A stretch of DNA of 64,000 nucleotides from Candidatus Mcinerneyibacterium aminivorans (GCA_008086245.1 VSIX01000003.1:1-64000); one strand, 5' to 3'. Positions 8,891 through 17,933 are shown, counted from the stretch's first letter. Notes: a model not told the origin generated them from the sequence alone. Translations and numbers: made by a program.

Positions 8891-9357
8891 TTTATGTCTA
8901 TCTTTTTAACTTCCTTGCTTTCCTCTGTTTTGGGAAGATCAATTTTGAGAATACCATCTTTTAAATCCGCTTTTATGTTTTCCTTGTCAATATTATCAGG
9001 TAATCTAAATCTTCTTTCAAATCTGCCGCTTCTTATTTCTCTTCTGTAGTAGTTTTTATCTTCTTCTTCATTTTCTTCCTCTTTTTCAGCGGAAATTGTT
9101 AGAATATCCCTTTCAAGTTTAACTTCCAGATCATCTTCATTAATTCCTGGAAGCTCCGCTTCCACGATAAAACTATCATCTTTTTCACTGATGTCGACTG
9201 AAAATCTTCTTGTTCCGGTAGATGGAGTATCGATTAAACTGTCTCCCCAAAAGTCTTCAAACAATTTTTCCATTTCATCAAAGAAACTGCCAAAGAAATC
9301 GTCTCTACGGCTCAAGCTTTTATCCTCTTCATTCTTTCTTTTTAAAAATCTTTTCAT
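8881..9357 (-). CDS. Small heat-shock protein, Hsp20/alpha-crystallin family
   Basis: This is a 158-residue ATP-independent holdase chaperone. After a charged N-terminal segment (Lys/Arg-rich, then FFGSFFDEMEKLFEDFWGD) it has a complete alpha-crystallin domain, with the family motifs AELPGINEDDLEV and RRFRLPDNIDKENIKA followed by GILKIDLPK. I chose the ATG at 9357, which is 7 bp from the Shine-Dalgarno aaggaggtg; the in-frame GTG at 9366 lies within that Shine-Dalgarno and is unlikely to be used. Upstream there is a sigma-54-type promoter and no visible CIRCE element. The last codons run into the shared terminator. Confidence 0.93.
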   Translation of the reverse strand: MKRFLKRKNEEDKSLSRRDDFFGSFFDEMEKLFEDFWGDSLIDTPSTGTRRFSVDISEKDDSFIVEAELPGINEDDLEVKLERDILTISAEKEEENEEEDKNYYRREIRSGRFERRFRLPDNIDKENIKADLKDGILKIDLPKTEESKEVKKIDINKG

Positions 9358-9416
9358 AATTAACACCTCCTTGATTTTTTTATCCTAATTTCCATTTACT
9401 TTTCACTTATTAATAA

Positions 9417-9432
9417 AGCAATGATTGTGCCA
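9417..9432 (-). promoter_or_regulatory. Sigma-54 (RpoN) type -24/-12 promoter for hsp20
   Basis: Read on the reverse strand, TGGCACAATCATTGCT matches the sigma-54 consensus TGGCACG-N4-TTGCW at every core position except the final G of the first box, and the GG-to-GC spacing is exact. It lies 60 bp before the hsp20 ATG. About 120 bp further upstream, at 9551-9565, is an imperfect dyad (TGTA...TACA) that could bind an enhancer-binding protein; this is tentative. Confidence 0.6.
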
Positions 9433-9615
9433 AACTGAATAAAATAAATAAGAATATCTGTAACCTGTTGAAATATTTCAAATTACAGCTATAAAAAATT
9501 ATATAAATAATTTTAATAATTTGGAATGTATATAAAACCCCCTTTAAGTGTGTAATAATTATACAATCTGTGTATATGCGGATGCATAAATATTATCCAT
9601 TATAAATTTCACTTC
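9433..9615. other. Intergenic region between hsp20 and purF control sites
   Basis: Within the gap of about 320 bp between hsp20 and purF I see the sigma-54-like site for hsp20, a short TGTA-N7-TACA dyad at 9551-9565, and the purF promoter at the right edge. There is no open frame with coding character, no RNA gene, and no purine or guanine riboswitch that I can recognise. Confidence 0.6.
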
Positions 9616-9644
9616 TTGAATGCTATTTTATAATATGGTATAAA
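9616..9644 (+). promoter_or_regulatory. Sigma-70 promoter with extended -10 for purF
   Basis: TTGAAT (9616-9621), a 17-bp spacer and TATAAA (9639-9644) preceded by TGG, giving an extended -10. It lies 37 bp before the purF ATG, which has the Shine-Dalgarno aaaggag. Confidence 0.7.
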
Positions 9645-9680
9645 TAAGTAGGGATAGAAAAATAATAAAAGGAGAAAAAA

Positions 9681-11138
9681 ATGTGTGGAATAGTTGGAAT
9701 TATAGGTGAAAATAATGTTCAGTACGATCTTTCTATAGCTTTGCAGACGATCCAACACAGGGGACAGGATTCATGTGGTATTGCAACGAAAAAAAAGAAA
9801 AAGTTTTATCTGGAAAAAGATGATGGAATGGTGAAGGATGTTTTTACAGAGAAAAAATTAAAAGAATTCAAGGGAAATATGGGAATAGGGCATGTAAGAT
9901 ATCCCACTATGGGGAGTGCTGGAAAAGTTAATGCCCAGCCTTTTTTTGCAAATCAGCCGGGTATATTCATGGCCCATAATGGAAATATCATTAATTATCA
10001 TAAACTAAGGAAAAAGCTGCTGGAAAAATCACTCTATTTAACTTCTAACTGTGATATAGAGCCTGTACTATATATATTATCTGAAGAATTATTAAAAATA
10101 AAAAAGAAAAATTTTAAAACAAATGATTTAATTCTAGCTTTAAAGAAAACATATAAAAGAGTAAGAGGAGCTTTTACAATAGTGGGAAATATTTATCTTG
10201 ATGGGGAAGAAGCAATGTTTGCCTGCCGGGATCCTTACGGTATTAGACCGGGCGTGTGGGGTAAAAAAGATGGTAACTACATGGTTTCTTCCGAATCAGT
10301 GGGGCTGGAAATACTGGGATATGAACTTAAAGGAGATATCCCCAACGGGGAACTGATGGTTTTTAAGAAAAACAAACCTCCCAAATTTTATGAAATTGAT
10401 AAGAAAGAACATACTCCCTGTATTTTTGAATATATATATTTTGCGAGACCGGATTCGAAAATATCCAATTACACCCCGTATAATATTAGGCTTGAGTTGG
10501 GTAAAAAACTTGCGAAAAAGTTAAGAAAAAAAGGAATAGATATAGATGTGGTTATTCCAGTGCCGGATACTGCAAGACCTGCTGCAACAGCTATTGCAGA
10601 TGAATTAGAAATTCCAGCAAGAGAGGGATTTATCAAGAATAGATACAGCGCAAGAACTTTTATTATGAAATCTCAGGAAGACCGTGAGTTTGAAATGAGA
10701 CTAAAGCATAATATTATTGAAGATGAATTTAAAAACAAAAAAGTATTGATTGTTGATGATAGTATCGTTAGAGGTACTACAACAAAATATATTGTTAAGC
10801 TGGTAAAGAATGCTAGTCCCAAAGAACTTCATATAGGCATATTTTCTCCTCCGGTCAATTATCCATGTTATTACGGGATTGATATTTCCAGAAAAAATGA
10901 ATTGATAGCAAGAAAATTTCAGAAATATTATAAAAAAGGATTAAAGGAATTAGAAAACAAAATGGCGGAATATACAGATGCAGACACATTGACCTATCTT
11001 GATACTGATGATTTAAAAAATATTACAGAATATAAAACATGTTCTGCATGTTTTGACGGTAAATATCCTCTTAAATTAAAAAAAGAAGAAATAGAAAATA
11101 TAGAAAAGGATAGAGGAGAAAACAAACATGGAGATTAA
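9681..11138 (+). CDS. purF: Amidophosphoribosyltransferase
   Basis: This enzyme catalyses the committed step of de novo purine synthesis, PRPP plus glutamine giving phosphoribosylamine. It has 485 residues. The N terminus reads MCGIVGI, so Cys2 becomes the glutaminase nucleophile after Met removal and there is no propeptide. The PRPP loop is VLIVDDSIVRGTT. Cysteines that ligate the Fe-S cluster in the Bacillus-type enzyme appear conserved (in TPCIFEY, NYPCYYG and the CSAC motif near the C terminus). It heads a tightly overlapping operon with an alpha/beta hydrolase, a small membrane protein and nfo. Other purine genes are absent here. Confidence 0.95.
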   Translation: MCGIVGIIGENNVQYDLSIALQTIQHRGQDSCGIATKKKKKFYLEKDDGMVKDVFTEKKLKEFKGNMGIGHVRYPTMGSAGKVNAQPFFANQPGIFMAHNGNIINYHKLRKKLLEKSLYLTSNCDIEPVLYILSEELLKIKKKNFKTNDLILALKKTYKRVRGAFTIVGNIYLDGEEAMFACRDPYGIRPGVWGKKDGNYMVSSESVGLEILGYELKGDIPNGELMVFKKNKPPKFYEIDKKEHTPCIFEYIYFARPDSKISNYTPYNIRLELGKKLAKKLRKKGIDIDVVIPVPDTARPAATAIADELEIPAREGFIKNRYSARTFIMKSQEDREFEMRLKHNIIEDEFKNKKVLIVDDSIVRGTTTKYIVKLVKNASPKELHIGIFSPPVNYPCYYGIDISRKNELIARKFQKYYKKGLKELENKMAEYTDADTLTYLDTDDLKNITEYKTCSACFDGKYPLKLKKEEIENIEKDRGENKHGD

Positions 11139-11907
11139 TTACAGAAACAACTCTAAAAATCTAATACTGATGGTACATGGTTTTTCCGGGTATCCTGGAA
11201 ACCTTGAATATTTAGCTGAAAAATTAAATGAAGCTCTATCATATGATATTTTAGTTCCCCAGCTTCCCGGACATACTGATAAATTGGAGGATTTAAAACA
11301 AAGTAACCATAAAAGATGGATTGAAAAAATAGATAGTATAGTAGAAAAGAAAAAGGATAATTATGAAAATATTTATATGATCGGTTTTTCAATGGGTACC
11401 CTGATAGCAACTATTGTGGCAAATAGATATAAAGAAGTAGAAAAAATGATACTTATAGCTCCCCCTTTTGCTTTTCCGCTAAAAAAGGAGATTTTACTAT
11501 TTTTAGCACCGGGATTAAAATTATTCAAAAAATATCATTATAAGGAAGTTGAAGGAAACAAGTTAAATAAAAATTTATACGATGAAGAAATGAGGAAGAA
11601 ATACCCGGTCAAATTTGAAAAGGAACCGCTTGAATCGGTGATTGAATTCAACAAACTCCGTAAAGAGGGAAGAAAGAGTTACAAAAATAATAAAACTCCT
11701 TTTCTTGTAATTCAATCCACCGGGGATAGGGTGGCTGCCTATAATGAAAATCAAGAATTTTTAAGAAAAAATATTGGGTCAACATTTGGTCGGTTTGTTT
11801 CAGTGGATGATTCCGGACACATGATTCCTCTGGATTATGATAGAGATAAAGTGGTAGCTGAGACAATAAAATTTATTGAGGAGGACCTGTCATGGATAAA
11901 AATATAG
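11128..11907 (+). CDS. Alpha/beta hydrolase (carboxylesterase-like)
   Basis: A 259-residue cytoplasmic alpha/beta-hydrolase resembling Est30-type carboxylesterases and monoacylglycerol lipases. The oxyanion region is HGFSGYPGN, the nucleophile elbow is GFSMG (Ser about residue 89), the likely acid is Asp in STGDRVA and the His is in DDSGHMIPLD. The gene overlaps the end of purF by 11 bp and the next gene by 16 bp, so translation is likely coupled. The substrate cannot be read from the sequence, and there is no evident link to purine synthesis. Confidence 0.85.
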   Translation: MEINYRNNSKNLILMVHGFSGYPGNLEYLAEKLNEALSYDILVPQLPGHTDKLEDLKQSNHKRWIEKIDSIVEKKKDNYENIYMIGFSMGTLIATIVANRYKEVEKMILIAPPFAFPLKKEILLFLAPGLKLFKKYHYKEVEGNKLNKNLYDEEMRKKYPVKFEKEPLESVIEFNKLRKEGRKSYKNNKTPFLVIQSTGDRVAAYNENQEFLRKNIGSTFGRFVSVDDSGHMIPLDYDRDKVVAETIKFIEEDLSWIKI

Positions 11908-12332
11908 ATAAAGAAGAAGCCCAGAGATTAATTGAAGAAGAAGATATGAATGAAAAGGAAGTCGAGGATTTGATAGAAGAAATAGAGCATTTTAAGAAAG
12001 AAAAAGAAAGAGTAAGATCTATTGTCGGGAATATAGGGGGGATGCCCAGCTTTAACAGCAGGGCCTTTAATATTATTTTTTCAATTATAGTTATAGGTCT
12101 TCTGGTCGCATCTTTTATAGTTGTAAATGAGAGGATACATTTTATTTTGAGTGATATTGCAATTGCTGCAATATCTGTAAAAATTATCTATCTGATCTAT
12201 AAGCAGGGCAGGGTAAATCATTTTAAACTCTGGATACTTTCTTCGCTTGAATGGAAGGTTAATGAAATTTCCAAAAAAGTAAAAACACTGGAAAAAAAGG
12301 TTGAAGATGAAGAAAAGGAAAGTAAAAAATAA
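11892..12332 (+). CDS. Small membrane protein with flanking coiled coils, unknown function
   Basis: A 146-residue protein I do not recognise. Residues 1-45 form a highly charged helix rich in Glu and Lys. Two hydrophobic helices follow, at about residues 57-78 and 83-105, and a second charged helix completes the protein. Both soluble tails should face the cytoplasm if the hairpin is a simple two-pass insertion. It overlaps the upstream hydrolase by 16 bp and shares one base with nfo, so it is certainly in the same transcript. Coupling to the neighbours looks like genome compaction and does not indicate a role. Confidence 0.75.
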   Translation: MDKNIDKEEAQRLIEEEDMNEKEVEDLIEEIEHFKKEKERVRSIVGNIGGMPSFNSRAFNIIFSIIVIGLLVASFIVVNERIHFILSDIAIAAISVKIIYLIYKQGRVNHFKLWILSSLEWKVNEISKKVKTLEKKVEDEEKESKK

Positions 12333-13192
12333 TGAAATATATAGGTGCTCATGTAAGCATATCCGGTGGGGTATATAATGCTCCCCTCAATGCTCAAAAA
12401 ATCAATGCCAGGGCCTTTGGCATGTTTACAAAAAATCAGCTAAGGTGGAATGCAAAAGAAATTAAACGGGAAGATATCAAAAAATTTCACAGGAATTTAA
12501 ATAAGGCGGGAATATCCAGCCAACATGTTCTTGTACATGATACCTATCTTATAAATTTGGCTAATCCGGTTTCTGAAAAATACAATAAATCTCTCAATGC
12601 CTTTATCGATGGAGCTAAAAGAGTGGAAAAGCTGGGACTAAAATATTTTAATTTTCATCCTGGGAGCACCCTTGGAAAAATATCGGATGAAAAAGGACTG
12701 GAACTGATATCCGATGCAGTGAATAAAACTCTTGAAGTTACAGAGGATGTTGTTCTGGTTTTAGAGACAACAGCGGGACAGGGGAATGATCTCGGATATA
12801 AGTTCGAACATCTTGCAAGCATTATAAAGAATTCTCAGGATAAAAATAGAATGGGGGTATGCATAGATACTGCACACATTTTTGGAGCTGGATATGACAT
12901 TAGAACGAGAAAATCTTATAACGGCACCATGGAAAATTTTGATAAAGTAATTGGCTTGAAATATCTGAAAGGTGTTCATTTAAATGATTCTAAAGTAGGT
13001 TTAAATAGCAGAAAGGATAGACATGCAAATGTTGGGCAAGGCATATTCGGATGGGATGTATTTGAGATGTTAATGAAAGATGAGCGATTGAATGATATTC
13101 CCCTGATAATGGAAACCAAAAATAGTTCCAGATGGAAAGATGATATTAAAAGACTTTATTCTTTTGTTCCGGATTATAAAAAATCTAAATAA
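12332..13192 (+). CDS. nfo: Endonuclease IV (AP endonuclease)
   Basis: A 286-residue metal-dependent AP endonuclease that cleaves 5' of abasic sites in base-excision repair. The opening IGAHVSISGG, the FNFHPGS strand, VVLVLETTAGQG, the CIDTAHIFGAGYD motif and the C-terminal PLIMETK provide the His, Glu and Asp ligands of the trinuclear zinc centre. Length is normal for the family. The ATG shares one base with the upstream stop codon. It is the last gene of the purF operon. A family-4-like uracil-DNA glycosylase at 58.7 kb could supply its substrate. Confidence 0.95.
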   Translation: MKYIGAHVSISGGVYNAPLNAQKINARAFGMFTKNQLRWNAKEIKREDIKKFHRNLNKAGISSQHVLVHDTYLINLANPVSEKYNKSLNAFIDGAKRVEKLGLKYFNFHPGSTLGKISDEKGLELISDAVNKTLEVTEDVVLVLETTAGQGNDLGYKFEHLASIIKNSQDKNRMGVCIDTAHIFGAGYDIRTRKSYNGTMENFDKVIGLKYLKGVHLNDSKVGLNSRKDRHANVGQGIFGWDVFEMLMKDERLNDIPLIMETKNSSRWKDDIKRLYSFVPDYKKSK

Positions 13193-13423
13193 ACAGGAAA
13201 TGATTTCTATCAGATAAATTATAAAAATTTGCTAAAATTTCCTTTTATTCAAAATTATTCAAAAAATTTGGCAAATTTTAAATATCAAAAGATTGTTAAG
13301 TATATTTTTTAGATAGTTCATATTATTAAAAAAACTCTTGATTTCTTGTAAAAATAATTTATTTTATAAAGAAGAGTTAGGGGTGATTTTGAAAAGTTTA
13401 TAGCTTTTTATGGGAGGAATGAA

Positions 13424-13807
13424 ATGAAGGAATTTCCAATTGAAAAATTTGATTGGGGTAAATTTGTTGTTGATGGGGTAGAACATTCCAAAAATTACGG
13501 GCTCAGAAAGGGCCAGGGAAAAGATCTCAAAATTGTGGGAAGAAATGTTGAAAGCTGGAAAGAACGAAGAGGACATATTGTAACAAAAGATATGGTAAAC
13601 AGTGTGCTGAAGGAAAAAATTGATGTTCTTGTAATAGGTACAGGTTTCGATGGAACATTAAAGGTTCCAAAAAGTGTAAAAAACTATCTGGTTGAAAATG
13701 GAGTTTCAGAAGTAATTATAAAGAAAACCCCTGATGCCTGCAATTGTTATAATAAATTGTACAGGCAACAGAGAAATGTGGGACTGCTTGTACACGGTAC
13801 CTGTTAA
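13424..13807 (+). CDS. Mth938-like domain protein (DUF498/NDUFAF3 family)
   Basis: A 127-residue single-domain protein of the Mth938/DUF498 family, whose mitochondrial relative NDUFAF3 takes part in complex I assembly. The family strand pattern is clear: a short N-terminal strand with FVVDG, the HIVTKDM segment, DVLVIGTGFDGTLKVP and GLLVHGTC at the end. Bacterial members have no established function. It has its own leader after nfo (231 bp gap), with the Shine-Dalgarno gggaggaa, and its end overlaps the end of the convergent EamA gene by 4 bp. No terminator separates the two. Confidence 0.85.
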   Translation: MKEFPIEKFDWGKFVVDGVEHSKNYGLRKGQGKDLKIVGRNVESWKERRGHIVTKDMVNSVLKEKIDVLVIGTGFDGTLKVPKSVKNYLVENGVSEVIIKKTPDACNCYNKLYRQQRNVGLLVHGTC

Positions 13808-14703
13808 AATAAAAAGAATAAGGAAGCCCCGGCAATAGCGATAAGAGTTCCCATAATAGCTCTAAATGTAACTTTTTTTCTGTAGTAAAAGTGATCAACC
13901 GGTAGTAATAAAATTGGAGATGTTTGCATTAATGTGGAAACTATTCCAACGGGAGCTATTCTTACTGCATAGAGAGAAAAAATTACACCGAGTACCGGTC
14001 CAATAAATGATGCAATTGCAATTAATCCTAGGGCTTTTCGGTCTTTCATTTTTGAGAAGTCATTTCTAAATTCATTTTTAAAGTATGCATATAAAACCAG
14101 CCCGACAAATCCGGCGGCAATTCGGATAGTATTTGCTGATATTGGATGTAAATCGTAATTCATTCCCATCTTTGAAAAAACAAGTCCCACGGCCTGGCCT
14201 ACTGCTCCTCCAAGTGCCACTGCAGTTCCAATAATTTTTGCTTTTTTGTTTTTAGCCGATTTGTCTTCGGCTTCTTCCGATATAACCCATGCTATTCCGG
14301 TTATGGTAATTATTATTCCAAGAATATGAATTAGTTTCAGTGTTTCGGACAAAATTAACCAGGAAAATATTGAACCGAAAATCGGAGAAAGTGTCATTAT
14401 AAGCATGGTATCTCTTGGACCTATTTTTACAAAAGATTCAAAAATGAGCAGATCAGCTATAAAGAAACCTATTATTCCCGAAATTGAAAGATATATATAA
14501 CCATTAATATGTGCATGAAGCGGGAAAAAAGAACCTGCAAAAAAATAATGTGTTATCATTATTAATGGTAAAGCAATCCACAGCCTAATATGAGTAGTGG
14601 TTCTTGAGCTTACTCTTTTACCTGCCATGGAAAAGAAAACAGCATTTTGAGCCCAGCAGGCTGCTGTTAATATAGCAAAAATCTCTCCTATTAAATATGT
14701 CAT
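13804..14703 (-). CDS. DMT-superfamily transporter (EamA family)
   Basis: A 299-residue integral membrane protein with ten predicted helices arranged as two EamA repeats. The repeat signatures include the TPIFGSIFSWLILSE-like segment near the end of the first half and SPILLLPVDHFYYRKKVTFRA in the second. Such proteins export metabolites such as amino acids; the substrate is unknown. The N terminus MTYLIGEIFAILTAACWAQNAVFF is typical of the family. It converges on the Mth938-like gene with a 4-bp overlap of the two ends. Confidence 0.88.
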   Translation of the reverse strand: MTYLIGEIFAILTAACWAQNAVFFSMAGKRVSSRTTTHIRLWIALPLIMITHYFFAGSFFPLHAHINGYIYLSISGIIGFFIADLLIFESFVKIGPRDTMLIMTLSPIFGSIFSWLILSETLKLIHILGIIITITGIAWVISEEAEDKSAKNKKAKIIGTAVALGGAVGQAVGLVFSKMGMNYDLHPISANTIRIAAGFVGLVLYAYFKNEFRNDFSKMKDRKALGLIAIASFIGPVLGVIFSLYAVRIAPVGIVSTLMQTSPILLLPVDHFYYRKKVTFRAIMGTLIAIAGASLFFLF

Positions 14704-14964
14704 ATTATCACCGCCTAGATATTATCTAAAATTATTAAAAAGTCAACTATTTCTTATCCCGAAACAAAAAAAGTGATTGGATTTTATAAAAAAGAGTTTT
14801 ATATATAAATAGAGATAAGGAAGAAATAATAATACAAAAAAATGTTTATAAAAAATATTAAGTAATAGTATAGAGCTAATAATAACTATTAATTAACAAA
14901 ATCGCTAAAATGCATAAAAAAATAAATGTTTTACATATTATATTATATTTGCTACTATAAATTT

Positions 14965-15852
14965 ATGAATAAACAAAGTCCTTATTATACTTTTGCACAG
15001 TATATTCGAAAAAATTTTAACACGAAAGCCTTTAGAGTATCTATTGATGCATCTTTTGGATGCAGAGAAAATTGTATTTACTGTGAAGAACACTACAGAA
15101 AACCTTCTGATGAGAGCATAAAAAAGCAAATAGATAAGTTAATACCATATTTAAAATCAAGGTATAAGGCTAAAGATTTTTATCTTTATTTTCAAAAAGG
15201 AACGAATACTGATGCAGATCCGGAGAAGTTGAAAAAAATCTATGATAGTGCTCTTTCTTACAGGGATTTTTTAGGTTTTATTGTTGGCACCCGTCCCGAT
15301 TATATGGATAAGGAAAAAGTTGAAGTTATAAACTCCTATACCGATAAGTATGATACATGGATAGAATATGGACTTCAATCAGCAAATAATAAAACTTTAA
15401 AGCTGATTAATCGAAATCACACATATGAAGATTTTCTCAAAGCTCTCCAACTAACAGAAGGTACTGATATAAAGATTACTGTTCATTTGATACTGGGATT
15501 GCCTGGAGAAAAAAGTGAAGATATGATTAATACTGTAAAGAAGATATCAAAGCTGCCAATAAAGGGAGTAAAATTCCATCATCTTTATATATTAAAAGAT
15601 ACTCCACTTTATAAAATGTATAAAAAAGGTAATTATACACCAATAGATTATGAAACATATAAAAAAGTATTAATGGAGAGTCTGCAGTATTTAGATAAAG
15701 AAGTGGTAGTTCATAGAATTATGGGTGAGGATTATTCTGACAGATTTGTAGGCCCAAAATGGAACATGTCCAAAAATTATATTATAAATGATATAAAAAA
15801 GTCAATGATTAAAAAAAATTATTATCAGGGGAAAAAGCATAATAGAAGATAG
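14965..15852 (+). CDS. Radical SAM protein, YhcC/TIGR01212 type
   Basis: A 295-residue radical SAM enzyme. The cluster-binding cysteines are Cys33, Cys37 and Cys40 (CRENCIYC). The downstream segments FLGFIVGTRPDY, WIEYGLQSANNKTLKLINR and HLILGLPGE, and the FHHLYILKDTPL motif, match the YhcC-like family, an Elp3-related group of unknown substrate. I chose the ATG at 14965 because the family starts close to this point; an in-frame start at 14926 would add 13 hydrophobic residues with no homologous role. It stands alone between the EamA gene and the oxidoreductase operon. Confidence 0.85.
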   Translation: MNKQSPYYTFAQYIRKNFNTKAFRVSIDASFGCRENCIYCEEHYRKPSDESIKKQIDKLIPYLKSRYKAKDFYLYFQKGTNTDADPEKLKKIYDSALSYRDFLGFIVGTRPDYMDKEKVEVINSYTDKYDTWIEYGLQSANNKTLKLINRNHTYEDFLKALQLTEGTDIKITVHLILGLPGEKSEDMINTVKKISKLPIKGVKFHHLYILKDTPLYKMYKKGNYTPIDYETYKKVLMESLQYLDKEVVVHRIMGEDYSDRFVGPKWNMSKNYIINDIKKSMIKKNYYQGKKHNRR

Positions 15853-15895
15853 TTTATATTAAAATTGTAAGGGTTTTGAATGAGTCTTAATTTTG

Positions 15896-15924
15896 TTGAC
15901 AAGATAAATAAAACCTTTTAGATT
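15896..15924 (+). promoter_or_regulatory. Likely sigma-70 promoter of the 2-oxoacid oxidoreductase operon
   Basis: A perfect TTGACA (15896-15901), a 17-bp spacer and TAGATT (15919-15924, four of six matches). It lies 21 bp before the first ATG of the operon, so the leader is very short. Confidence 0.5.
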
Positions 15925-15945
15925 ATATAGTAGCTGGGAGGAAAG

Positions 15946-16629
15946 ATGGAGAAAAGGATTTTTATTTTTAGTGGATATTATGGGAGTGGAAAGACCGAAG
16001 TAGCAACTAATTATGCATTAAAATTAAAAGAGAAAAATGATAAAGTAGCAATTGCTGATATGGATATAGTAAATCCGTATTTTAGAGTAAGGGATAAAAG
16101 GAAACTATTAAAGGATAATGATATAAATGTAATAGCCCCACCGGAAAATATTGATAATGTGGATCTGCCTGTAATAACTGCACAGCTTTCAGGGATACTG
16201 GATCAAAAAAACTACAAAGTGGTTCTGGATCTGGGTGGGGATGATCTTGGAACAACCCCTCTGGGCAGCATAAAAAATAAAGTTGAGAAAGAGGACAATG
16301 AACTTTATGTTGTTGTAAATATTAATCGGCCTTTTACTGAAACGATGAGGGGAATTAAAAAGATGATTAAGATGATTGAAAATGTCAGCAAACTTAAGGT
16401 TTCTTCGCTTATTTCGAATACTCATATGAAGGAAGATACCGATTATGAAATGATAGAAGAAGGAGCAAAAATAGTTAGTAAAACTGCAGAAGAATTGGAC
16501 CTGTCATTTGATATAGTTAGTATTCCGTATTTTCTGGATAATAAAGGATTTAGAGAAGAAATGATTGATAGATATGATGTGGAAATTTTGGAGTTGGAAC
16601 TGTTTTATAAAACTCCATGGGCTGTTTAG
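15946..16629 (+). CDS. P-loop ATP-binding protein of the 2-oxoacid oxidoreductase operon
   Basis: A 227-residue P-loop NTPase with the Walker A motif GYYGSGKTEVA near residues 10-20, an ADMDIVNPYFR switch-like segment and a VVLDLGGDD strand. This is the MinD/SIMIBI style of nucleotide-binding fold. Genes of this type are often found directly upstream of ferredoxin-dependent 2-oxoacid oxidoreductase subunits in anaerobes, as here; a role in cluster insertion or assembly is plausible but not proven. The next gene, the ferredoxin subunit, follows after 25 bp. Confidence 0.78.
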   Translation: MEKRIFIFSGYYGSGKTEVATNYALKLKEKNDKVAIADMDIVNPYFRVRDKRKLLKDNDINVIAPPENIDNVDLPVITAQLSGILDQKNYKVVLDLGGDDLGTTPLGSIKNKVEKEDNELYVVVNINRPFTETMRGIKKMIKMIENVSKLKVSSLISNTHMKEDTDYEMIEEGAKIVSKTAEELDLSFDIVSIPYFLDNKGFREEMIDRYDVEILELELFYKTPWAV

Positions 16630-16654
16630 CCATTGGAAATAGGAGGTGCAATAA

Positions 16655-16870
16655 ATGGCAAAGGGTAAAGTAAAAATTGATAAAGAAAAATGTAAGGGAT
16701 GTGAATTATGTGTAGAGGCATGTCCTACAGATGTTTTGGCTATGTCTGATGATTATAACAGCATGGGATATCATTATTCTACTCCTGTTAATCCGGACAA
16801 ATGTATTGCATGTATGAGTTGTGCAAAGGTCTGTCCAGATGTAGCTATTGAAGTTTATAGAGAAGAGTAG
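16655..16870 (+). CDS. 2-oxoacid:ferredoxin oxidoreductase delta subunit (2x[4Fe-4S])
   Basis: A 71-residue ferredoxin-like subunit with two classic CxxCxxCxxxCP motifs, CKGCELCVEACP and CIACMSCAKVCP, each binding a [4Fe-4S] cluster. It passes electrons from the TPP-bound intermediate of the catalytic subunits to external ferredoxin. It lies 10 bp upstream of the alpha-subunit gene and has the Shine-Dalgarno aggaggtg. The four-subunit arrangement (delta, alpha, beta, gamma as separate genes) is typical of the VOR/KOR group. Confidence 0.93.
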   Translation: MAKGKVKIDKEKCKGCELCVEACPTDVLAMSDDYNSMGYHYSTPVNPDKCIACMSCAKVCPDVAIEVYREE

Positions 16871-16880
16871 GAGGTAAACT

Positions 16881-17933
16881 ATGGGAAAAAGAATTCTGAT
16901 GAAAGGTAATGAAGCAATGGGAGAAGCCGCTATTAGAGCTGGCTGTGAAGGATATTTTGGTTATCCAATTACTCCCCAAAGTGAATTAACAGCTTATATG
17001 TCCAAGAAAATGGTGGAAGAAGATAGAGTTTTTGTTCAGGCTGAAAGTGAAATTGCGGCAATAAATATGGTTTATGGAGCAGGTGCTGCAGGTAGAAGAA
17101 CCATGACATCTTCCTCATCTCCAGGAGTGAGTCTTAAACAGGAAGGAATATCCTATATCGCAGGTGCAAGAGTACCCGCAGTAATTATTAATGTACAGCG
17201 TGGTGGACCCGGACTCGGCAACATTGCTCCTGCTCAGGGTGATTACTATCAATCCACAAGAGGTGGAGGAAATGGAGATTACCGTCTGATAAGTTTGGCA
17301 CCTAATTCCGTTCAGGAAATGGCAGATTTTGTTATGGATGCATTTGAATTAGCTGATAAATATAGGGTACCTGCTATTATTGTTGCGGATGGAATGTTGG
17401 GACAGATGATGGAACCGGTTGAATTTAGAGATCCAGTTGATATCGATTCTCTACCCAAAAAAGAATGGGCTTTAACCGGAAAAAAAGGAAGAGATCAAAA
17501 TGTAGTTCATTCATTAAGTTTAGGCGGTACAGGTTTGATGGAACATAATGAAAAACTAAAAAAAGTATATAACAAAATTGAAAAAAATGAAGTTAAGTAC
17601 GAAGAAATGGAAACAGAGGATGCAGAAATTGTAATAGTTTCTTACGGTTCAGCTTCAAGAGCATGTATCGGAGCTGTAAGGCAGCTAAGAGAAGAGAATA
17701 AAAAAGTAGGACTAATCAGACCTCAAACATTATGGCCCTATCCATATGATATTATAAGAAAAAGAGCAAAAAGTGCTAAGAAAGTCCTGGTTGTCGAAAT
17801 GAGTTTAGGACAGATGATTGATGATGTGAAAATTGCTGTTGAAGGTCAAACTGAAGTGGACTTCTTAGGTAAAGCCGGTGGATGGGTACCTACTAAACGC
17901 GAAATAGTTGATAAAGTAAATGAAATTTTATAG
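16881..17933 (+). CDS. vorB: 2-oxoacid:ferredoxin oxidoreductase alpha subunit (VorB-like)
   Basis: A 350-residue subunit carrying the pyrimidine-binding TPP domain and the transketolase C-terminal domain. It opens with RILMKGNEAMGEAAIRAGCEGYFGYPITPQ, cut here to its known pattern GNEAMGEAAI...YPITPQ, and includes the QAESEIAAINMVYGA and TSSSSPGVSLKQEG motifs. It is of the short VorB type usually annotated as 3-methyl-2-oxobutanoate dehydrogenase, which oxidises branched-chain 2-oxoacids to acyl-CoA, but 2-oxoglutarate cannot be excluded by eye. It is followed by the beta subunit after 17 bp. Confidence 0.88.
   Translation: MGKRILMKGNEAMGEAAIRAGCEGYFGYPITPQSELTAYMSKKMVEEDRVFVQAESEIAAINMVYGAGAAGRRTMTSSSSPGVSLKQEGISYIAGARVPAVIINVQRGGPGLGNIAPAQGDYYQSTRGGGNGDYRLISLAPNSVQEMADFVMDAFELADKYRVPAIIVADGMLGQMMEPVEFRDPVDIDSLPKKEWALTGKKGRDQNVVHSLSLGGTGLMEHNEKLKKVYNKIEKNEVKYEEMETEDAEIVIVSYGSASRACIGAVRQLREENKKVGLIRPQTLWPYPYDIIRKRAKSAKKVLVVEMSLGQMIDDVKIAVEGQTEVDFLGKAGGWVPTKREIVDKVNEIL

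Noticed and set aside
9358-9540. CIRCE/HrcA operator upstream of hsp20
   Set aside because: No TTAGCACTC-N9-GAGTGCTAA type repeat is present; only the sigma-54-like site was found.
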